Origin: Nocardioides sp. SYSU D00065
GTDB taxonomy: Bacteria; Actinomycetota; Actinomycetes; Propionibacteriales; Nocardioidaceae
Assembly: GCF_017916425.1 (NCBI RefSeq)
Contig: NZ_JAFMSX010000002.1
Span: forward strand, 862,413-926,412
Direction: 5' to 3'
Length of the DNA stretch: 64,000 nucleotides
Made by a program: the position numbers and the translations under genes. Of the stretch, positions 16,991 through 24,057 are shown one piece after another (within the stretch, counting starts at the first letter, position 1; each line of letters begins with the position of its first letter). The notes beneath the pieces were generated by a model. That model worked only from the letters and a program-made list of their open reading frames with translations. It was not told the DNA's origin and did no database searches.

Positions 16991-17602
16991 GGTGCGGGCG
17001 TGCAGGTGCGGCAGCCGGCGGCCGCTCGCGTCGAGCGCGTCGCGGCTGCGGTCGAGCACGCTGAGCGGCACCGCCGAGAGCGCGTTGCCGGGTGGGCGCC
17101 GCGCGACCACGGGGTGCGGACGCGTCGGCGCCGTACGCCGCACCGCCTCCCAGGCCACGCCGAGCAGCCGCAGCCGACGTACGCCGAGGGCGTCCTGCAG
17201 GCGCGGGAGCAGCTCGTCCTCCTCGTCGCGGACGTCCTCGCGCAGGACCGTCGCGATCTTCTCGAGCACCTCGCGGCGCTCCGCGGTGCCGGAGGGGAGG
17301 TCCTCCAGCCGGGCCCAGAGCTCGTTGATCTCCTGGTGCTCCTGCTCGACCTGCAGGGTCAGCGCCTCACCGTCGGGCAGCACGCGGCGCGCGGCCGGCC
17401 ACAGCACCGCCTCCTCCGCGAACGCGTGCGGGAACACGAGGCGGGCGATGGCCTGGAGCGTGGCCTGCTCCTCGATCCCGGGCGCGCTGCGGTCGAGCTG
17501 CTGCAGCAGTCGGTCGAGCCGCTCGTGGTCACGCTTCTGACGGGTCAGGATGCTCAGGGGGCCGCCGAGCTGACGGGTGTCCTGGTGGGCGAGTGACGTC
17601 AT
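16895..17602 (-). CDS. Hemerythrin-like HHE-domain protein
   Basis: A 235-residue protein whose first 140 residues form a four-helix HHE domain: His26 ('KRDHERLD'), His59 and Glu63 ('FPHAFAEE'), His89 ('EQEHQEIN') and the C-terminal 'EEDELLPRL' acidic pair. The His usually found just before that last motif is replaced by Asp ('REDVRDEE'). The family binds O2, NO or iron and is linked to redox stress. The remaining about 95 residues are basic and low-complexity, and their 3' end overlaps a small opposing gene. A GGGTAC box lies eight bases upstream of the ATG. Confidence 0.78.
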   Translation of the reverse strand: MTSLAHQDTRQLGGPLSILTRQKRDHERLDRLLQQLDRSAPGIEEQATLQAIARLVFPHAFAEEAVLWPAARRVLPDGEALTLQVEQEHQEINELWARLEDLPSGTAERREVLEKIATVLREDVRDEEDELLPRLQDALGVRRLRLLGVAWEAVRRTAPTRPHPVVARRPPGNALSAVPLSVLDRSRDALDASGRRLPHLHARTSRASHRLASVAGRIEHAGPLRRGEDPSTHRD

Positions 17603-17610
17603 GCGGCCCG

Positions 17611-17616
17611 GTACCC
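17611..17616 (-). promoter_or_regulatory. GGGTAC, possible stress sigma -10 box for the hemerythrin gene
   Basis: On the minus strand GGGTAC ends eight bases before the hemerythrin ATG (17602). A GTGTG sits 15 bases further upstream, loosely resembling the GTTTG -35 of SigB/SigF-type promoters. Pattern match only. Confidence 0.3.
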
Positions 17617-17650
17617 GATGGAGCGCGCCGGCACACGCCGCCCGAGCGGA

Positions 17651-18217
17651 TCAGCGGCGACGGAGGGCGCGTACGGCGCGCCAGGCGGCGTAGGCGCCGA
17701 GTGCCCAGGGCGCGCCGTTGACCACCGGATCCAGGGCATGGTGCCGGATGTCGGAGCGACCGCGCCCCAGGCGCGAGCGCAGGCCGCCGTGGGTGAGCTC
17801 GGCGCGGATCCCGGTCTCGGTGATCGGGTTGTCGGGGCGCAGCGTGGCGAACGAGCGGGCGGCGTGCTCGGCCACGTCGATGCGGTCGGCGGCGATCAGC
17901 AGCAGCCAGTGCGCGGCCTTGGCCTCGCTGTGACGGGCGTAGGCGTAGCGGCGGACCGCCCCGGAGAGCCCGTGGAGGGGTTGGGCGGTGCCGAAGACCG
18001 GGGTCAGCCGGCCGTGCTCGATCGAGCGCTCGCGGCCCTCGCCGCCCGGCTGGTCCTCGGGCAGGTCCCAGTGCGCGCCCGTGGCGCCGAGGTCGAGGAC
18101 CTCGCGGGGGTACGACGGGCGGTCGGCCGGGTCCAGGTCGGCGCCCCAGCCGGGGATGCGGGCGCGCAGCTGGTCCGGGGTCTCCGGGAGCGCGGGCTTG
18201 TCAGCGGTGTAGGGCAC
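17651..18217 (-). CDS. Conserved hypothetical protein downstream of alcohol dehydrogenase
   Basis: A 188-residue soluble protein that I do not recognise as a named family. It begins 'MPYTADKPALPETPDQL' and contains 'RRYAYARHSEAKAAHWLLL' and 'PITETGIRAEL', with a C-terminal basic/aromatic helix ('GAYAAWRAVRALRRR') that could touch the membrane. It starts 16 bases after the zinc alcohol dehydrogenase stop on the same strand and is probably co-transcribed. No catalytic motif is evident. Confidence 0.7.
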   Translation of the reverse strand: MPYTADKPALPETPDQLRARIPGWGADLDPADRPSYPREVLDLGATGAHWDLPEDQPGGEGRERSIEHGRLTPVFGTAQPLHGLSGAVRRYAYARHSEAKAAHWLLLIAADRIDVAEHAARSFATLRPDNPITETGIRAELTHGGLRSRLGRGRSDIRHHALDPVVNGAPWALGAYAAWRAVRALRRR

Positions 18218-18232
18218 GGGGGGAGTCCTTCC

Positions 18233-19381
18233 TCAGTCGCCGTCGAGGACGATGACCGGCTTGATGCAGCCGTCGAGCTTGGCCGAGAACACGTGGTAGG
18301 CCTCAGCGATCTCCTCGAGCCCGAAGCGGTGGGTGACGATGTCGTTGGGCTTGAGGTAGCCGTTGCGGATGTGCTCGAGCAGGCGGGGCCACTGGCGCTT
18401 CACGGGGGCCTGGTTCATCCGCAGGGTGAGGCCCTTGTTGAGCGCGTCGCCGAACTTCACGGCGCTGAAGATGGGCCCGTAGGCGCCCATCACGGAGATC
18501 GTGCCGCCCTTGCGGGCGCCGTCGATGGCCCAGTTGAGCGCGATCGGCGAGCCGCCCTGCAGCTTGAAGCGCGCCGAGGTCAGGTGCTGGGTCATGTTGC
18601 CGTCGGCCTCCGCGCCGACCGCGTCGATCACCCGGTCGAACCCGAGGTGGCCGGTCAGCTCCTTCATCGCCACGACGACGTCGTCGACCTCGGTGAAGTC
18701 GAGCACCTCGGCGTGCGCGAAGGTCCGCGCCTTCTCGAGGCGCTCACCGAGCTGGTCGATGACCACCACCCGGCCGGCTCCCATCAGCCAGGCGCTCCGA
18801 GCGGCGTACAGGCCGACCGGTCCGGCGCCGAGCACGGCGACGGTGTCGCCCTCGCGGATGTCGGCGAGCTGGGCACCGAAGTAGCCGGTGGCGAGCGCGT
18901 CGGTCATCAGCAGCGCGTCCTCGGGGTCCAGCCAGTCCGGGATGATCGCGGGGCCCACGTCGGCGAAGGGCACCCGGACGTACTCCGCCTGGCCGCCGTC
19001 GTAGCCGCCGGTGGTGTGCGAGTAGCCGTAGATGCCGCCGACGGCCGTGGCGTTGGCGTTGACGTTGTGGCAGTTGGAGTACAGCCCGCGCGCGCAGAAG
19101 AAGCACGTGCCGCAGAAGATGTTGAACGGGACCATCACCCGGTCCCCGACCGAGAGGTTGCGCACCGACGGACCGACCTCGTCGACGACCCCGACGAACT
19201 CGTGGCCGAACGTGTGACCGACCCGGGTGTCCGGCATCATCCCGTGGAACAGATGCAGGTCGGAGCCGCAGATCGCAGCCAGCTGCACGCGGACGATGGC
19301 GTCGTTGGGGTGCTCGATGACCGGCCGGGGCTTGTCCTCCACGCGGACGCGGTAGGGACCGCGGTAGACCATGGCGCGCAC
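18233..19381 (-). CDS. Zinc-dependent alcohol dehydrogenase (MDR family)
   Basis: A 382-residue medium-chain dehydrogenase. The catalytic zinc site is visible as Cys in 'AICGSDLH' and His-Glu in 'GHEFVG'. The structural zinc loop has four Cys in 'FCGTCFFCARGLYSNC'. The Rossmann motif is 'VLGAGPVGLYAARS'. The 'NVNANATAVGGIYGYSHTT' insertion matches the glutathione-independent formaldehyde dehydrogenase-like branch of the family. The GTG start follows AGGAGG. The 5' leader contains tandem 16-18-base repeats carrying further AGGAG copies (19390-19454). It probably oxidises an aldehyde or alcohol with NAD; the substrate is unknown. Confidence 0.87.
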   Translation of the reverse strand: MRAMVYRGPYRVRVEDKPRPVIEHPNDAIVRVQLAAICGSDLHLFHGMMPDTRVGHTFGHEFVGVVDEVGPSVRNLSVGDRVMVPFNIFCGTCFFCARGLYSNCHNVNANATAVGGIYGYSHTTGGYDGGQAEYVRVPFADVGPAIIPDWLDPEDALLMTDALATGYFGAQLADIREGDTVAVLGAGPVGLYAARSAWLMGAGRVVVIDQLGERLEKARTFAHAEVLDFTEVDDVVVAMKELTGHLGFDRVIDAVGAEADGNMTQHLTSARFKLQGGSPIALNWAIDGARKGGTISVMGAYGPIFSAVKFGDALNKGLTLRMNQAPVKRQWPRLLEHIRNGYLKPNDIVTHRFGLEEIAEAYHVFSAKLDGCIKPVIVLDGD

Positions 19382-19389
19382 GGTGCCTC

Positions 19390-19454
19390 CTGGCTGGGAT
19401 GGAGTTCTTGCTGGATGGAGCTCCTGCTGGGATGGGGCTCCTGGCTGGGCTGGA
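19390..19454 (-). repeat. Tandem leader repeat with repeated AGGAG motifs
   Basis: About 3.7 imperfect copies of a 16-18-base unit, seen on the plus strand as GCTGGGATGGAGCTCCT variants. On the coding (minus) strand each unit yields AGGAG or AAGAA followed by CTCCATCCC. They lie directly upstream of the alcohol dehydrogenase ribosome site, so the leader carries several Shine-Dalgarno-like sequences, and the AGGAG/CTCC blocks can pair with each other. Confidence 0.55.
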
Positions 19455-19462
19455 CGGGTGGC

Positions 19463-19496
19463 GCTGCGCCGGCCCGCCTCGGCGGACCGGCGCAGC
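19463..19496 (-). terminator. Terminator hairpin after the DUF3618 operon
   Basis: GCTGCGCCGG (19463-19472) pairs exactly with CCGGCGCAGC (19487-19496). After one mismatch, five more pairs (CCGCC/GGCGG) close a two-base loop. It lies just past the DUF3618 stop (19505) on the minus strand and upstream of the alcohol dehydrogenase leader. Confidence 0.7.
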
Positions 19497-19504
19497 GATG
19501 TCGA

Positions 19505-20101
19505 TCAGGAGCTGGTCTGGGAGCGGACCTCGTCCACCCCGGACTGTCCCTCGGACTTGACGTTCTGCGCGCCCTCGGTCGCGGCGTCCTTGACCTCCTG
19601 AGCGGCCTCGACGGCCGTCCCCTTGAGGTCCTGGGCCACGTCCTGGGCGAGCGAGCGGGCCTGGTCCATGACCGGCTGGCCGTGCTCCTTGGCCGCGTCG
19701 ACGGCGTGGCCCGCGGCCACGGCCTCCTTCTCCGAGGCCGGGATCAGGGCCGAGACGATCATCCCGGCGCCGAAGGCGACCAGGCCCGCGGCCAGCGGAG
19801 CGCCCTGCACCTTGTCCTGCGCACCGCTGACGGTGCCGGTGGCCGCGCCCTTGACCGAGTCGACGGCACCCAGGGCCGACTCCTTGGTCGATCCGGCGCC
19901 GCTGGACGCGGAGGAGCGCACGCTGCCGGCGGTGCCCATGACCTTGTCGCGCACGCCGAGGACGCGGCTGCGAGCCGCCTCCTTGCGCCGCTCCACGATG
20001 GCCGACGGGCTCACCCGGTCCTGCAGGGCGTCCACGTTGGCCGTCATCGACTGCCTCGTCTGGGCGATGTCGCCGCTCAGTTCTTCTGTGCTCTGGCCCA
20101 T
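19505..20101 (-). CDS. DUF3618 membrane-associated protein
   Basis: A 198-residue protein beginning with the DUF3618 core 'IAQTRQSMTANVDALQDRV' and 'SPSAIVERRKEAARSRV'. A Ser/Gly/Ala-rich linker follows, then one hydrophobic helix ('GLVAFGAGMIVSALI', about 108-126) and a long amphipathic, Lys/Glu-rich tail with repeated 'AA..V.DAA' turns like group-3 LEA proteins. Its start overlaps the holin-like gene by 25 bases in another frame. It is the last gene of a coupled four-gene unit ending in a strong hairpin. Function unproven; a membrane stress role is likely. Confidence 0.82.
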   Translation of the reverse strand: MGQSTEELSGDIAQTRQSMTANVDALQDRVSPSAIVERRKEAARSRVLGVRDKVMGTAGSVRSSASSGAGSTKESALGAVDSVKGAATGTVSGAQDKVQGAPLAAGLVAFGAGMIVSALIPASEKEAVAAGHAVDAAKEHGQPVMDQARSLAQDVAQDLKGTAVEAAQEVKDAATEGAQNVKSEGQSGVDEVRSQTSS

Positions 20102-20568
20102 GCTGCGTCCTCCTTGAGTGTCTGCTGCGTCTCCGGCAGCTGCGGGTTGGCCTTCTTCAGCTCTGTGCGCCCACGTGCGGCCAGGACGGCGGCCACGGCG
20201 GCCCAGAGCAGGGTGGTGATCAGGAACGCCAGCTCGACAGGCATCCAGTTGTCGAGCAGGTAGGACAGTGCGAAGGAGGCCAGGATGAGGGTCAGCAGCC
20301 CGGCCACGCCGGCGCCGCCGAGCATCCCGGCACCCTTTCCAGCCTTGGCGGCCTCCTCCTTGAGCTCGGTGCGCGCCAGCTCGAGCTCCTGCTTCACCAG
20401 CGTGGTCAGGTCCTGGGTCAGGTCGCCGACGATCTGTCCCAGGCTGCGGTCGTCGCCGCTGCCCGGGGCGCCGCCCGCCGCGGTGGACCCGGCCGCGGGC
20501 GTGGTCGGCGGCAGGGGCTCGGCCGGGGCCGTGCCGAGGACGGGGTCGATGCCCGACGGCCCGGTCAC
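20077..20568 (-). CDS. Phage-holin-like membrane protein (Phage_holin_3_6 / DUF1469)
   Basis: 163 residues: a disordered Pro/Ala head (1-38), a coiled amphipathic segment 'LTTLVKQELELARTELKEE' and two transmembrane helices (about 85-105 and 112-130). The pattern is the DUF1469 family, which is widespread in chromosomal stress operons. There are no endolysin or phage genes nearby, so the holin label reflects fold only. It is coupled to the upstream gene (20565 stop, 20568 start, ATGA overlap) and to DUF3618 downstream. Confidence 0.82.
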   Translation of the reverse strand: MTGPSGIDPVLGTAPAEPLPPTTPAAGSTAAGGAPGSGDDRSLGQIVGDLTQDLTTLVKQELELARTELKEEAAKAGKGAGMLGGAGVAGLLTLILASFALSYLLDNWMPVELAFLITTLLWAAVAAVLAARGRTELKKANPQLPETQQTLKEDAAWARAQKN

Positions 20569-21371
20569 GGCGTGTCCTGGGTGCGCTGGCCCGGCAGGCC
20601 CGACGTGGTCGAGTCCGTGCTCGCCGGCGTGGTGAGGGTCGGCGACGGCACGGGAGTGTCGTAGCCGGTCGTGCCGGGACGGTCGGTGCTGGCCGTCGTG
20701 GACGGCTCGTTGGTCAGGGGAGCGGCGCCGCTGGCGGTGCCCATCGGGCCCGTGCCGACCCCGGTGCCGTAGCCGGTGCCGGTCGTGCCGGTGCCGGTCG
20801 TTCCGGTGCTGGTGGTGCCGGTGGTGCCGTATCCGGTCGTGCCGCTCGACTCGGCGAGCGAGGCGGCGGCCGCACCGTCGGCGGTCGCACGGAACACGCG
20901 TCCCGCCACGACTCCCGCGGCGAGTGCGCCGAGCAGGAACGTGCCGGGGCGGCGCCGGGCGAAGTCCCGGACGTCGTCGAGGAGCTGACCGGGCTCGCGG
21001 TCCTGGAGGTGGCTGCCCAGGGTGCGCACGCGGTCGGAGACCTCGCGGGCCAGGTCCGTGGCCAGCCCCTGGCCGGGGCCCTGCTCGACCATCTGCTCGA
21101 GGTCGTCGCCCAGGGTGCGCAGGGTCTCCGAGAGCCGGTCGCGCTGGGTGGTGGCCTGCTCGGAGACCTGGCTGGTCAGCTGCTGGCGTGCGTCACCGAC
21201 CACGCTGCGTGCCTGCTGCGCGGCCGTGCTGGCGACGTTGAGCGCCTCGTCCTTGGCGGTGCCGGCCACGTGCTTGCCCTGGTCGGCGGCCGTGGAGGCT
21301 GCCTCCTTGGCCTTGTCCGTGGTGCTGCTGTCGCCCGTGCTGCTTGCTTGTTCGCTGCCGTACGTCGTCAT
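20565..21371 (-). CDS. Helical stress protein with single TM and Gly-Thr repeat tail
   Basis: 268 residues. An N-terminal Thr/Ala/Lys-rich amphipathic segment ('KAKEAASTAADQGKHVAGTA') resembles LEA/apolipoprotein-like repeats. A helical middle (about 60-125) follows, then one hydrophobic helix 'GTFLLGALAAGVVAGRVF' (about 148-165) and a low-complexity tail of GTTG / GTGY units (about 180-215). The ATG at 21371 has GAGGAGG upstream and overlaps the stop of the preceding small gene by four bases. The product is probably membrane-anchored. No enzymatic motif. Confidence 0.72.
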   Translation of the reverse strand: MTTYGSEQASSTGDSSTTDKAKEAASTAADQGKHVAGTAKDEALNVASTAAQQARSVVGDARQQLTSQVSEQATTQRDRLSETLRTLGDDLEQMVEQGPGQGLATDLAREVSDRVRTLGSHLQDREPGQLLDDVRDFARRRPGTFLLGALAAGVVAGRVFRATADGAAAASLAESSGTTGYGTTGTTSTGTTGTGTTGTGYGTGVGTGPMGTASGAAPLTNEPSTTASTDRPGTTGYDTPVPSPTLTTPASTDSTTSGLPGQRTQDTP

Positions 21372-21532
21372 GCGTCCTCCTCGTGTCGGTTCTGGCTCGT
21401 GCCTGCGTCCGGGTCGGGGTCCGGATCGCTCGCCGGCTCGGAGTCCGGTCGGAGCTGACCGGTGTCCGGCTCCTGACCGTCCGGCGTGGGCGGCTCGGCA
21501 TCCTGGTCGTGGTTGCGGGTCTCGTCGGTCAT
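21368..21532 (-). CDS. Small acidic protein, first gene of the DUF3618 operon
   Basis: 54 residues, strongly acidic and Pro-rich ('SEPASDPDPDPDAG'), with no hydrophobic segment, so it is likely disordered. Its TGA overlaps the ATG of the next gene (ATGA at 21368-21371), which argues for real, coupled translation. There is no good ribosome-binding site. A GGGTAC box nine bases upstream of the ATG may be the operon's -10 element. Confidence 0.5.
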   Translation of the reverse strand: MTDETRNHDQDAEPPTPDGQEPDTGQLRPDSEPASDPDPDPDAGTSQNRHEEDA

Positions 21533-21541
21533 GGGCGCCCC

Positions 21542-21547
21542 GTACCC
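21542..21547 (-). promoter_or_regulatory. GGGTAC, possible stress sigma -10 for the DUF3618 operon
   Basis: GGGTAC on the minus strand, nine bases before the ATG at 21532, the third such box in front of stress-like genes in this region. No clear -35 match. Confidence 0.25.
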
Positions 21548-21689
21548 ACCCGTGCCGGATGCACTCCACCCGCACCACCCCTTCGGGCACCGGCGCGCGC
21601 TCCCGGTGCGCCGGCCGCTGTGCAGGTGCTCATGCCTTCCGGTGCCCACCGGGCTGCTGCGCATGCGCGGTGGCCGCGACGGGCACTGC

Positions 21690-22871
21690 ATGCCCATGGC
21701 CGTCTTCTTGCAGCACGCACCCGACCAGGCAGGTGAGGACACTCGTGCCCGCGCCGGCCAGCAGGCGTCCGGCCGTCCCAGCCACCGCTCGTACGCCGAC
21801 CTGACCGACGCCGAGGTCGAGGACATCGGGCGCACCCTCGACACCCTGCGCGAGCAGGTGCTGGACTCGCGCGGCGCCGCCGACGCGGCGTACATCCGTC
21901 GCCTGATCGCCGTCCGGGCGGGACTGGAGGTCGCCGGCCGCGTGGTGCTGCTGGTGAGCCGGCACCGTGCCGCCTGGTGGCTGGGCACGGGCTCGCTCGC
22001 GCTGGCCAAGGTGCTGGACAACATGGAGATCGGCCACAACGTGCTGCACGGGCAGTGGGACTGGATGCGCGACCCGCGGATCCACTCCTCGACGTGGGAG
22101 TGGGACCACGCCTCGGCGCCCGAGCAGTGGCGGCGCGCCCACAACGACCGGCACCACGTCAACACCAACGTGCTGGGCAAGGACAACGACCTCGGCTACG
22201 GGATCCTGCGCGTCGACGAGGCCCAGGAGTGGCGCCCGCGCCACCTCGCGCAGCCGCTGTGGAACCTGGTCAACGCGTGCATCTTCGAGTACGGCATCGC
22301 GATGTACGACCTCGACCTCGGCGACTCGCTGCGCTCGGGCAGGGGGTTCTCCGCGGAGCAGAAGGCCGAGATGAGGACGACGGGGCGCCGGGTCGCCCGC
22401 AACGCGGTGCGCGACTACGTCCTGCACCCGCTGTTGTCGGCGCCGACCGGCTCCGCGCGCAGCACGCTGAGCGCCAACGTCGTGGCCAACCTCGTGCGCA
22501 ACGTGTGGAGCCACTCGGTGATCATGTGCGGGCACTTCCCCGAAGGGGTCGAGACGTTCGAGGTCGACGACCTCGACGAGTCCGAGACCCGCGGACACTG
22601 GTACGTCCGGCAGATGCTCGGCTCCGCTGACATCTCCGGTCCGTGGCTGCTCCACGTGCTCTGCGGCAACCTGTCCCACCAGATCGAGCACCACCTGTTC
22701 CCCGACCTGCCGAGCAACCGCTACCGCGAGGTCGCCGGACCGGTCCGCGAGCTCTTCGAGCGGCACGGGCTGAGCTACCACAGCGCGCCCCTGCTCCGGC
22801 AGGTGGCGAGCGCCTGGCACAAGGTGCTCCGCCTGTCGCTCCCGCCGCGCGGGCGGCGCGTGGCACGGTAG
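21690..22871 (+). CDS. Membrane fatty acid desaturase
   Basis: A 393-residue protein of the membrane fatty-acid desaturase superfamily. The three histidine clusters that bind the di-iron centre are present: 'HNVLH' (116-120), 'HNDRHH' (151-156) and 'HQIEHH' near 330. The 'DNMEIGHNVLHGQWDWM' and 'WEWDHASAPEQW' contexts match actinobacterial acyl-lipid/acyl-CoA desaturases (DesA3-like). Such enzymes introduce a double bond using O2 and a ferredoxin-type electron donor, altering membrane fluidity. The start is uncertain among ATGs at 21663, 21690 and 21696, none with a strong ribosome site. No reductase gene is adjacent. Confidence 0.83.
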   Translation: MPMAVFLQHAPDQAGEDTRARAGQQASGRPSHRSYADLTDAEVEDIGRTLDTLREQVLDSRGAADAAYIRRLIAVRAGLEVAGRVVLLVSRHRAAWWLGTGSLALAKVLDNMEIGHNVLHGQWDWMRDPRIHSSTWEWDHASAPEQWRRAHNDRHHVNTNVLGKDNDLGYGILRVDEAQEWRPRHLAQPLWNLVNACIFEYGIAMYDLDLGDSLRSGRGFSAEQKAEMRTTGRRVARNAVRDYVLHPLLSAPTGSARSTLSANVVANLVRNVWSHSVIMCGHFPEGVETFEVDDLDESETRGHWYVRQMLGSADISGPWLLHVLCGNLSHQIEHHLFPDLPSNRYREVAGPVRELFERHGLSYHSAPLLRQVASAWHKVLRLSLPPRGRRVAR

Positions 22872-22944
22872 GGCCCGCGCGCATGTGCGCGTCTGCGGCG
22901 GGGCACCTCGGCCCATGACCGGAGCATGTGCCACGGAGGTGCGG

Positions 22945-24054
22945 GTGAAGACTGAGCGGGTGCGCGTGCCCCCATTCCGCGGCGGCGGTGAGTTCACCGT
23001 CGGCGTCGAGGAGGAGCTGATGCTCGTCGACGAGGCGGGCGAGCTGCTCGGCACCGGGGGAGCCGCGCTCGTCGACTCGATGGTCGCCTCCTCGGCCCAC
23101 GGGGTTCTCACCGGCGAGGTCTACGTCGACCAGGTGGAGCTCAACACGCCGGTCCACCTCGGGGCGGAGGACGCCGCGCGGTCCCTGCGCGGGCTGCGCG
23201 CGTCGGCGATGGCGCAGGGCGCCCGCCTGCTCGCCGCCGGCGTGCACCCGACCGCGCCGGTCGGTGGCGCCGTGCTGGCCTCGTCGCCGCGCTACGACCG
23301 GATCGTCGACGAGTACGCCGGGCTGCTGCGCACGCCCACCGCCGCACTGCAGGTGCACGTCGGCCTGCCCGACCCCGAGACGGCGATGCTGGCCTACCGC
23401 GGGCTGCGCCACCACGTGCCGCTCCTGCGAGCGCTGGCCGCCGGCTCGCCGCACTGGCACGGCATGGACTCCGGGCTCGCGTCCGCCCGCTCGGCGATCA
23501 TCCGCTCCTACCCGCGCACCACGGTGCCGCCACTGCTGCGCACGTGGGACGACTACGTCACCCGGACCGAGTCCGTGCTGGAGGCGGCGGAGGCGCCCGA
23601 CCACACCTACGTCTGGTGGGAGATGCGCCCGCGCCCGCTCCTCGGCACGCTCGAGGTGCGGATGATGGACGCGGTGGCCCCGCTGTCGGTCGTGGCCGGC
23701 CTCACCGCGCTGGTGCAGGGCATCGCCCGCTGCGCGGTGGAGTCGCCGGATCCCGCCGACCTGCCCGACGACGTGCTCGCGGTCAACGACCACCGTGCCA
23801 GCCGCTACGGCCTCGAGACACGCGTGGTCGACGTCGACCGGACCCTCCGGCCGCTGCGCGAGGTGGCGGCCCGCGTCCTGGCCGACGCGCGCGTGGCGTT
23901 GGCGGGCGACGGGCTGGCGGCGCCACTGGACGCCGTCGAGGCGATGCTCGCCCGTCCGGGCGAGCCCGAGCGGCAGCGACGTCTCGTCGCCGAGCACGGG
24001 ATGCCGGCGCTGCTGGCGGACCTCGCGGATCGCACCTCGGACCTGGACGGCTGA
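22945..24054 (+). CDS. Carboxylate-amine ligase, YbdK/GCS2 family
   Basis: A 369-residue glutamate-cysteine-ligase-like protein. The opening 'FTVGVEEELMLVD' is the family signature, followed by 'VDQVELNTPV' and 'ALQVHVGLPDPETAM', with the metal-binding acidic residues in the first strand. YbdK-type enzymes have weak gamma-glutamyl-cysteine synthetase activity in vitro and their true substrate is generally unknown. The GTG at 22945 is chosen because GGAGG lies five bases upstream. It is followed after three bases by an amidohydrolase gene, suggesting a two-step pathway that makes and trims or recycles an amide. Confidence 0.85.
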   Translation: MKTERVRVPPFRGGGEFTVGVEEELMLVDEAGELLGTGGAALVDSMVASSAHGVLTGEVYVDQVELNTPVHLGAEDAARSLRGLRASAMAQGARLLAAGVHPTAPVGGAVLASSPRYDRIVDEYAGLLRTPTAALQVHVGLPDPETAMLAYRGLRHHVPLLRALAAGSPHWHGMDSGLASARSAIIRSYPRTTVPPLLRTWDDYVTRTESVLEAAEAPDHTYVWWEMRPRPLLGTLEVRMMDAVAPLSVVAGLTALVQGIARCAVESPDPADLPDDVLAVNDHRASRYGLETRVVDVDRTLRPLREVAARVLADARVALAGDGLAAPLDAVEAMLARPGEPERQRRLVAEHGMPALLADLADRTSDLDG

Positions 24055-24057
24055 CGG

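Noticed and set aside
20077..20568. Holin-like protein as a prophage remnant
   Set aside because: No phage structural, lysin or integrase genes are adjacent. The DUF1469 fold is common in chromosomal stress operons.
20740..20850. Dense GTGCCGGT-like repeats as an intergenic repeat array
   Set aside because: They fall in frame within the coding region of the helical stress protein and encode its Gly-Thr tail.
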